Part shown: positions 6,193-10,640 of the stretch, one piece after another
Layout: each line of letters begins with the position of its first letter
How positions within the stretch are numbered: position 1 is the first letter of the stretch
From: Deltaproteobacteria bacterium
GTDB lineage: Bacteria > Desulfobacterota > Syntrophia > Syntrophales > UBA2185
DNA: 10,640 bases
Direction of reading: 5' to 3'
NCBI GenBank assembly: GCA_026388495.1
Contig: JAPLJQ010000238.1
Coordinates: 1-10,640, forward strand
The notes under the pieces: model-generated
What the model saw: only the letters and a program-made list of their open reading frames with translations
What the model was told of the DNA's origin: nothing
The model's database searches: none
Program-made: the position numbers and the translations under genes

Positions 6193-7062
6193 TTAAACCA
6201 CCTTTTTCATCGCCGCGATGGCGATTTCAATCTGGTCTTCCGTCGGCTCCCTGGTGGTAATTTTTTGCAGCACCAATCCCGGCCAGCTCAACATCCGGAC
6301 CCATCCGAAGCGTCTGTATTTTCCGGTAAACCGTATGATTTCATACGAAATTCCTGCAACAACAGGCAAAAGCATGAGTTTATAAAATACCCTGTGCAGA
6401 AAATCGGGCCGCCCAAGCAGGGAAAATACGAGGATGGAGATAATCATGACAACCAGGATGAAACTCGTCCCGCATCGGGGATGCCGGGTGGAGTATTTCC
6501 GGACATTTTCCACGGTCAGATCCTGACCGTCCTCCCAGGCGAAAACCGTTTTGTGTTCTGCCCCGTGATACATGAATACACGCCTCATGTCTTCCATCAG
6601 AAGGGTGGCGCCTAAGAAACAGATAAAAATTCCCAGGCGGATAAAACCCTCGACGATATTTAACAGGAGGGTATTGGCAATGTAATATTTCAGCAGGGAG
6701 AAGGAATAGGCCGGTACGACAACGAAAAAGAATATTGCTGTCGTGAAACTGATCATCATGGAAACGGTCAATTCCCATCCCTCCGGTTTTTTTTCATCTT
6801 CCGTTAAGGCCAGCTCCGCGGAGAACAGGAGGCTTTTCATCCCGATCACGATCATTTCAAATAATGTGACCAGCCCGCGGACGAACGCCAACCCCAGAAA
6901 TTTATACCGTTTGGTGAGAGGAACATAGTATTGCTCACGGATGGCAATTTCTTTGTCTGGTTTCCTGACGGCAGAGGCGATTTTATTCCCATGACGCATC
7001 ATGACGCCTTCAATAATCGCCTGTCCGCCAGCTATATCTTCCGAGTCCGGTTTATGGTTCAT
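6193..7062 (-). CDS. DUF1385 family membrane protein (YqhQ-like)
   Basis: The 289-residue protein matches DUF1385, a conserved bacterial family of unknown biochemical function. Family marks are GGQAIIEGVMMR at residues 12-23, EDMRRVFMYHGAEHKTV at 157-173 with paired His and Glu that could bind metal, and RHPRCGTSF at 193-201. Membrane segments are at about 100-122, 135-156, 200-217 and 228-245; the N-terminal 60 residues and the HGAEHK loop are likely on one side of the membrane. In many bacteria this gene sits near rpmE, prfA and prmC; none of these is visible here. It lies 59 bases beyond the HU gene, behind that gene's terminator, and has no clear Shine-Dalgarno. It therefore depends on read-through or on a promoter inside the HU gene. 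Confidence 0.9.
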   Translation of the reverse strand: MNHKPDSEDIAGGQAIIEGVMMRHGNKIASAVRKPDKEIAIREQYYVPLTKRYKFLGLAFVRGLVTLFEMIVIGMKSLLFSAELALTEDEKKPEGWELTVSMMISFTTAIFFFVVVPAYSFSLLKYYIANTLLLNIVEGFIRLGIFICFLGATLLMEDMRRVFMYHGAEHKTVFAWEDGQDLTVENVRKYSTRHPRCGTSFILVVMIISILVFSLLGRPDFLHRVFYKLMLLPVVAGISYEIIRFTGKYRRFGWVRMLSWPGLVLQKITTREPTEDQIEIAIAAMKKVV

Positions 7063-7072
7063 AGGTTTAAAA

Positions 7073-7111
7073 TAAAAAAATCCAGGGATTCACTGATGTA
7101 AATCCCCGGAT
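7073..7111 (-). terminator. Intrinsic terminator of the HU gene
   Basis: Arms 7080-7090 and 7101-7111 form an 11-bp stem with one G:U pair and a ten-base loop. On the minus strand they are followed by seven T residues, then ATTTT. The site begins ten bases beyond the HU stop and separates HU from DUF1385. Confidence 0.88.
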
Positions 7112-7121
7112 CAGGCAGAAA

Positions 7122-7394
7122 TTATTTTGCTACAGCTTCTTTCATTTTTTTGCCGGCAGAAAACTTGGGAACTTTTTTTGCCTTGATCTTGATTTCCTTC
7201 CCCGTTTGTGGATTTCTTCCTTTCCGGGCAGCCCTTTTTGCAACACGGAAAGTACCGAAACCTACCAGCGTTACCGGCTCGCCTTTCTTCAGAGACCCGA
7301 TAATTGTTTCAAGTACGCAATTTACGCTATCTTCCGCCGCTTTTTTCGTCTTCGCAATTTTTGCCACTGCTGCAACAAGATCACCTTTATTCAT
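7122..7394 (-). CDS. hup: HU-family DNA-binding protein
   Basis: This 90-residue protein is a typical HU/IHF-family nucleoid protein, a dimer that bends DNA without strong sequence preference. It starts MNKGDLVAAVAKIA. It has GFGTFRVAKRAARKGRNPQT at residues 45-64, including the flexible DNA-binding arm with the intercalating proline in RNPQTG (Pro62), and ends with the basic VPKFSAGKKMKEAV. Length is exactly that of HU. The ATG is preceded by GGGAGGAG at nine-base spacing, a strong Shine-Dalgarno. The upstream leader carries a long imperfect inverted repeat (7442-7480). It is a single-gene unit closed by its own terminator. HU rather than IHF is the better call, from length and arm sequence. 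Confidence 0.96.
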   Translation of the reverse strand: MNKGDLVAAVAKIAKTKKAAEDSVNCVLETIIGSLKKGEPVTLVGFGTFRVAKRAARKGRNPQTGKEIKIKAKKVPKFSAGKKMKEAVAK

Positions 7395-7441
7395 TCCTTA
7401 ACTCTCCTCCCTTTTTTTATTCAAAAAAACATTCTTAAATA

Positions 7442-7480
7442 TTAAGCCTTGCCGGGGAGCTTCGTCCCGCGGGCGCTTAA
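7442..7480 (-). other. Imperfect inverted repeat in the HU leader
   Basis: TTAAGC at 7442-7447 and GCTTAA at 7475-7480 pair perfectly and enclose a GC-rich inner hairpin whose core is GGGA-CGAAGC-TCCC on the minus strand. It lies about 50-85 bases ahead of the HU start and has no T-run. It could be a leader RNA structure or a protein site. I could not find a convincing -35/-10 pair around it, so its place relative to the transcript start is unknown. Confidence 0.4.
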
Positions 7481-7575
7481 CTTAACAAGTGCGGCTGATT
7501 TTAATCGATACCCATTCACAATACAAGTTATTTTAAACGTTAAATGTATATTTTTTCCCACTGTCTACAAGGGAT

Positions 7576-7740
7576 ATGATAAATGTATATAACATTACGT
7601 CATCTGCCATGACGTTTTTCCCGGTGAATGTTCCCGTGATCGGCTATCCAAAAGGCGATGAGAAGAAAAGAATGACGACTATTTACGATGTCGTCAAGGA
7701 TAAGTTCGACCCGAAAAATATTCACTGGAATAGATGGTAA
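7576..7740 (+). CDS. Possible 54-residue ORF upstream of the cysteine-rich protein gene
   Basis: The frame from ATG 7576 to TAA 7740 encodes 54 residues, starting MINVYNITSSAMTFFPVN and ending DKFDPKNIHWNRW. I do not recognise it. The second half has a protein-like composition (VIGYPKGDEKKRMTTIYDVV, then the aromatic-rich tail). It lies 25 bases before the next gene on the same strand, so the two could be co-translated. Against it: the only Shine-Dalgarno-like sequence (AAGGG) is just two bases before the ATG; that ATG overlaps a TATGAT that could be a -10 box; and a hairpin followed by five T residues lies inside at 7597-7619. A later start at M12 (7609) or a GTG at 7636 is possible. Confidence 0.4.
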   Translation: MINVYNITSSAMTFFPVNVPVIGYPKGDEKKRMTTIYDVVKDKFDPKNIHWNRW

Positions 7741-7765
7741 ATCAAACGACACGTAAGGAAACGTT

Positions 7766-8269
7766 ATGGGTAAGGTTCTTGCCTTTCGGAGACCTGAAGA
7801 GAGCTGTGCAAACTGCTGGTATTATATCATTCCTCATGCATCCCACTGGGAACTCGATCAACCGTCGCGCAACTATTGCGGTCATCCGGATTTGGTGAAG
7901 GACTGCCATTTAAATCGTATGATTATCAAGAAGCTGGAGCTTTACCGTGATTCCGGTCAATGGTGTCCAAAATATATCAATTTTGATTCACCCGTCATGA
8001 AGAAGATGCAATTTTTAGCAGGTATCAGATTTGCCTTATTTAATCTGCAGCGGGAACCGGATGGCCTGACTGCCGGAAAGGCAGAGACTGCTTCAGTCGA
8101 GTACAGGGAATTGCTGGATCAGTTTTATCTTGAAAATAAAAAAATGATGACGATAAATCAGTACAAAGCGGCAAAACGAGATCCGGGCTATTTCATTACT
8201 CTGATCGACGAGGCGTTTGAGTATTATAAGCAAAGGAGCAGGGAACAAAGGTACCTGGATCGCAAGTAA
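7766..8269 (+). CDS. Hypothetical cysteine-rich protein, possibly metal-binding, 167 residues
   Basis: I do not recognise the family. The N-terminal 70 residues carry a cysteine set: CANC at 14-17, Cys38 in YCGHPD, Cys47 in KDCH and Cys67 in QWCPKY. Histidines at 24, 27, 40 and 48 lie among them. This looks like a zinc-binding or iron-sulfur module, the CxxC...CxHP...C...C order being plausible for one or two sites. Residues 95-167 are polar, cysteine-free and probably helical, ending in a charged YYKQRSREQRYLDRK tail. There is no signal peptide or membrane span. The ATG follows AAGGA at about seven bases. It stands 25 bases behind a possible small ORF, and the downstream gene has its own promoter, so it is not clearly part of the PAP2/GT9 group. 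Role unknown. Confidence 0.75.
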   Translation: MGKVLAFRRPEESCANCWYYIIPHASHWELDQPSRNYCGHPDLVKDCHLNRMIIKKLELYRDSGQWCPKYINFDSPVMKKMQFLAGIRFALFNLQREPDGLTAGKAETASVEYRELLDQFYLENKKMMTINQYKAAKRDPGYFITLIDEAFEYYKQRSREQRYLDRK

Positions 8270-8361
8270 TTGAATATCCGTGTCCGCGCGATACGGTTAT
8301 TCCATATTGCTACTTCCGGTAAAGTCAGGGGATGATTTTCCAAAACGGTGGTGAAAATCGT

Positions 8362-8389
8362 TTGACACTCCCTGAGAGGTATGTTTAAT
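8362..8389 (+). promoter_or_regulatory. Sigma70-type promoter of the PAP2 phosphatase gene
   Basis: TTGACA (8362-8367) is a perfect -35 and TTTAAT (8384-8389) a five-of-six -10, separated by 16 bases. Transcription from about 8396 would leave a leader of roughly 110 bases before the PAP2 ATG. The 8270-8506 gap holds no ORF that I can support, only this promoter and, at 8278-8296, a weak seven-bp hairpin without a T-run. Confidence 0.7.
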
Positions 8390-8506
8390 TTGCTGCAAAT
8401 CTCACACAACCGGAAGCGCGTCCATCATGCCCCGCCTTATTGCCGTGGAGCATAGCATTAATATCATCCTTGCCGGGAAGTTCCTCCCTGTGGGTGAGAA
8501 ACTTCG

Positions 8507-9202
8507 ATGACAGAAATAGTTCAAGTGAAAAAAAGGATTTTAATAGATTTCGCACTCCCCATCTCCGTGGCAATCCTGTTGACCATGCCGTTGAGTCTGA
8601 CGAATGCCGATATAGAGATGGAAAAATGGTTCTATTCGCCTGATGCCGGCTGGGTTTTCGGTCAGGAGCTGCCATGGTCTTTCCTCTATCATTACGGAAA
8701 TATACCCGCGATTCTCCTGTCTGTCTCCGGATTTCTTGTTTTTGTTGTGAGTTTCTTTAATAAAAAAATCATCGCTTACAGAAAAATCGGTCTTTTCCTG
8801 GTGATATTCATGATTCTCGGTCCGGGACTGCTCATCAATACCGTTTTTAAGGATCACTGGGGCAGACCACGTCCGGCGGATATCGTGAATTTCGGGGGTG
8901 GAGAGACATTCCGACATGTCTGGGAGAGAGGACAGCCCGGCCAGGGCAAATCTTTCCCATCGGGACATGCGTCGGTGGTGTTTTTTTTGTTTTCCCCCTT
9001 TTTTATTCTGAGAAAGACGTCCCTGAAATGGGCGGCCTTTTTCCTGTGCCTGGGGATTTTTTACGGGCTGTTGATGGGCACAGGAAGAATGATTCAGGGA
9101 GGACACTTTCCCACGGATGTTCTCTGGTCAGGTGCGCTCACGTATCTGACAGGACTGACCCTTTACTATGTCTTTCGTTTTGACAGGGGGAAACAGAAGT
9201 AA
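8507..9202 (+). CDS. PAP2-family membrane phosphatase (lipid A or undecaprenyl-pyrophosphate phosphatase type)
   Basis: The 231-residue protein is an integral membrane phosphatase of the PAP2 (type 2 phosphatidic acid phosphatase) superfamily. All three catalytic motifs are present: K-x6-RP at residues 115-123 (KDHWGRPRP), PSGH at 151-154 with the acid-base His, and R-x5-H-x3-D at 194-204, whose nucleophile is His200 (RMIQGGHFPTD). Membrane spans lie at about 11-30, 65-83, 93-113, 156-168, 175-191 and 206-223. Such enzymes remove phosphate from lipid A, undecaprenyl pyrophosphate or phospholipid head groups. The GGHF-x-TDV segment resembles lipid A phosphatases (LpxE/LpxF-like), but substrate cannot be assigned from motifs. 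The ATG follows GGTGAG at eight bases. Its neighbour is a GT9 glycosyltransferase, consistent with outer-membrane glycolipid work. Confidence 0.88.
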   Translation: MTEIVQVKKRILIDFALPISVAILLTMPLSLTNADIEMEKWFYSPDAGWVFGQELPWSFLYHYGNIPAILLSVSGFLVFVVSFFNKKIIAYRKIGLFLVIFMILGPGLLINTVFKDHWGRPRPADIVNFGGGETFRHVWERGQPGQGKSFPSGHASVVFFLFSPFFILRKTSLKWAAFFLCLGIFYGLLMGTGRMIQGGHFPTDVLWSGALTYLTGLTLYYVFRFDRGKQK

Positions 9203-9279
9203 AAATTCTGGACTCCCGCCTCCGCGGGGGTGACAAGCTCTCTCTTGTCATCCCCGTGAAAACGGGGATCCAGAATTTT
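9202..9279. repeat. 78-bp REP-like imperfect palindrome between PAP2 and GT9 genes
   Basis: The arms start AAAATTCTGGA and end TCCAGAATTTT. Over 37 bases each, 30 positions are complementary. Each arm also has its own small hairpin; the right one is CCCCGT-GAAA-ACGGGG. The element begins on the last base of the PAP2 stop codon. Its sequence is of the widespread 'tgaca ... cccg ... ctggat' extragenic palindrome type whose translated shadow reads TPAEAGVQ and DPRFHGDD. It may also terminate or stabilise the PAP2 transcript. I see only one copy in this window. Confidence 0.85.
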
Positions 9280-9357
9280 AGAGATATGAATTCCGAATAA
9301 AAGTCTGCCCGGAACTTGGTTCAGTGTCCGGAATGATGTAAAAGGTATATTTAAAAA

Positions 9358-10554
9358 ATGGACGTAAATTTTCAACGGAAAGTCGATCGGTTTTTTGGAG
9401 CCTTTCTATGCCGTATCCTTTCTCTCCTTTACCGAAAGAAAAACAGGGAAGGCGCCGGAAAGAGTCCATGCCGTATCCTTGTCATCATGCTGTCCGAAAT
9501 GGGAAGCCTGGTTCTGGCTCAGCCCATGTTTCAACGGATTAAGGAAAAATTTCCCGGAGCATCGGTTCACGTCCTTCTTTTTGAAAAGAATCGTGAAATC
9601 CTGGATCTTCTCGAGGTGATTCCCCCGGAAAATATCCTGACGATCAGTGATAAATCCATTGCCCGGCTCACGCGGGACAGTTTGAACATTTTAAAGCGAA
9701 TGCGGTCCATCCGGTTTGATACGGTCATCGACTGCGAACTGTTTGCCAGAATCAGCAGCCTGTTTTCTTTCTTCACAGGCGCTGCCGTCCGTGTGGGTTT
9801 TCACAGGCACACCATGGAAGGCCTGTATCGGGGCGATTTTATCAATCGGCCGGTTCTGTATAATCCCTACCATAGTATTCCCGTACAGTTTGTCGGGCTT
9901 GTTGACGCCGTTGATTCCAGTGCGGTTCCGACAAACAAATTTTCCGCTGAAAATGTCGTGAAGGAATCTCCACAGGCAAGAATCGGAGAGACCGAGATTT
10001 TGGGAATAAAAAATCGGCTCTACAGCGACTACCCTGAGATCCGGGGGAAAAAGCTGGTTCTCCTGTATCCCAGCGGCGGCATGCTGCCGATTCGGGCATG
10101 GCCCCCGGACTATTTCTGTAAACTTGCCGAAGGCCTGATCCACAGGGGATACGCCGTGGCTATCATCGGTCTTAAAGCGGATAAAGGGCTCGCCGGGATC
10201 ATTCTATCTCACTGTGGAGATTCTTCCTGCGTGGATCTCACGGGTTACACAAAGTCGATCCGTGAACTCATCGTTCTGTTCCATGTCGCCTCTCTTCTCA
10301 TCACCAATGACGGCGGTCCCGGACAATTTGCCGTCCTCACACCCATAAAATCGATCCTGTTTCACGGCCCCGAAACGCCGGTGCTTTACGGCCCCCTGAG
10401 TGATAAGGTTCATGTGTTTTATCGATCCCTGTCCTGCTCACCCTGTCTGACGGCATACAATCACCGGAACTCCCCCTGTGACGGCGATAATGTGTGCCTC
10501 AAGTCCATTCAGCCGGAGGAGGTTCTTGAAAAGGCCCTCTCGCTTCTGGGATAA
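9358..10554 (+). CDS. Glycosyltransferase family 9 (ADP-heptose:LPS heptosyltransferase-like)
   Basis: This 398-residue protein has the GT-B layout of family 9, which transfers heptose from ADP-heptose to the LPS inner core at the cytoplasmic face of the inner membrane. The N-terminal Rossmann half starts at RILVIMLSEMGSLVLAQPMF (39-58). The C-terminal half has LLYPSGGMLPIRAWP at 235-249, DLTGYTKSIREL at 293-304 and NDGGPGQFA at 317-325, close to the usual NDSGPMHLA. LFHGPETPVLYGP follows at 334-346. A cysteine cluster at 360, 363, 374 and 380 is seen in many GT9 members. The first 38 residues are a basic leader. The GD/SGPMH variations leave the exact sugar open. No clear Shine-Dalgarno: an AAGG lies about 12 bases before the ATG. 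Its last 33 bases are repeated in reverse at the window end. Confidence 0.9.
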   Translation: MDVNFQRKVDRFFGAFLCRILSLLYRKKNREGAGKSPCRILVIMLSEMGSLVLAQPMFQRIKEKFPGASVHVLLFEKNREILDLLEVIPPENILTISDKSIARLTRDSLNILKRMRSIRFDTVIDCELFARISSLFSFFTGAAVRVGFHRHTMEGLYRGDFINRPVLYNPYHSIPVQFVGLVDAVDSSAVPTNKFSAENVVKESPQARIGETEILGIKNRLYSDYPEIRGKKLVLLYPSGGMLPIRAWPPDYFCKLAEGLIHRGYAVAIIGLKADKGLAGIILSHCGDSSCVDLTGYTKSIRELIVLFHVASLLITNDGGPGQFAVLTPIKSILFHGPETPVLYGPLSDKVHVFYRSLSCSPCLTAYNHRNSPCDGDNVCLKSIQPEEVLEKALSLLG

Positions 10555-10640
10555 ATAGGGACAGCGCCCTATTAAATTCCGGAATTTAATAGGGCGCTGT
10601 CCCTATTTATCCCAGAAGCGAGAGGGCCTTTTCAAGAACC
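10521..10640. repeat. Perfect 120-bp palindrome at the window end (fold-back)
   Basis: Positions 10581-10640 are the exact reverse complement of 10521-10580, with no mismatch and no spacer. The left arm includes the last 34 bases of the GT9 gene, so the right arm is an inverted copy of coding sequence. A coding end that is perfectly mirrored right up to the window edge is best explained by a contig folding back on itself, although a true inverted duplication cannot be excluded. Confidence 0.95.
10555..10606. repeat. REP-like double hairpin after the GT9 gene
   Basis: The non-coding core of the terminal palindrome holds two inverted copies of a small palindrome, AATAGGG-ACAGCG-CCCTATT, joined by AAATTCC-GGAATTT. 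This nested symmetry is what REP/BIME-type elements mobilised by IS200-like (TnpA-REP) transposases look like. It could also serve as a transcription stop. Only the left half is certain to be real, because the right half falls in the possibly artefactual fold-back. Confidence 0.6.

Noticed and set aside
5983..6615. Plus-strand open frame of 210 codons
   Set aside because: It runs through a minus-strand terminator and is antisense to DUF1385; its protein has no recognisable features.
8440..8643. Plus-strand open frame of 67 codons upstream of PAP2
   Set aside because: It overlaps the PAP2 gene in another frame and shows no Shine-Dalgarno or family features.
9166..9375. Minus-strand 69-codon open frame
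   Set aside because: It is the translated shadow of the extragenic palindrome plus the PAP2 end (TPAEAGVQ and DPRFHGDD are typical artefacts).
1..10640. CRISPR array, toxin-antitoxin, defence or phage system
   Set aside because: I saw no spaced direct repeats and no gene of these classes; the only direct repeat is the hemA duplication.

Overview
This 10.6 kb window looks like ordinary chromosome from a Gram-negative anaerobic bacterium, most likely of the Desulfobacterota (old Deltaproteobacteria, Syntrophus-like). The gene content (a Met8-type siroheme gene beside ccsA, hemA and hemC; a GT9 heptosyltransferase-type enzyme; moderate GC) supports this. The assignment is inference from gene families, not from a marker-gene search.

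Left part (1-3210, minus strand): a tetrapyrrole operon read right to left. It holds a precorrin-2 dehydrogenase/siroheme ferrochelatase, a CcsA/HemX-like membrane protein, glutamyl-tRNA reductase (hemA) and porphobilinogen deaminase (hemC, cut by the window edge). The genes overlap or nearly touch. Two things are odd. hemA is broken by a 59-bp tandem duplication with 54/59 identity between copies; removing one copy restores a 423-residue reading frame. hemC has no ATG, GTG or TTG start and apparently begins at ATT behind a good Shine-Dalgarno.

Middle part (3242-5746, plus strand): a good sigma70-type promoter, overlapped by a small palindrome, drives prmA, rsmE and an RDD-family membrane protein, which are tightly coupled. 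tRNA-Phe(GAA) and a strong intrinsic terminator follow.

5777-7394 (minus strand): an HU-type DNA-binding protein with its own terminator, a DUF1385 membrane protein with its own terminator, and a 70-residue orphan.

Right part (7576-10640, plus strand): a possible 54-residue ORF just ahead of a 167-residue cysteine-rich protein of unknown function. Then a consensus-like promoter, a PAP2-family phosphatase of lipid A/undecaprenyl-phosphatase type, a 78-bp REP-like inverted repeat, and a GT9-family glycosyltransferase. The last two genes suggest outer-membrane or LPS work. The window ends in a perfect 120-bp palindrome that copies back the end of the glycosyltransferase gene. This is most simply an assembly fold-back seeded by a real REP-like palindrome.

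I see no CRISPR array, transposase, integrase, phage gene, toxin-antitoxin pair or defence system. The observations most worth checking are the hemA duplication, the ATT start of hemC, the terminal palindrome, and the unknown small-ORF/cysteine-protein pair.
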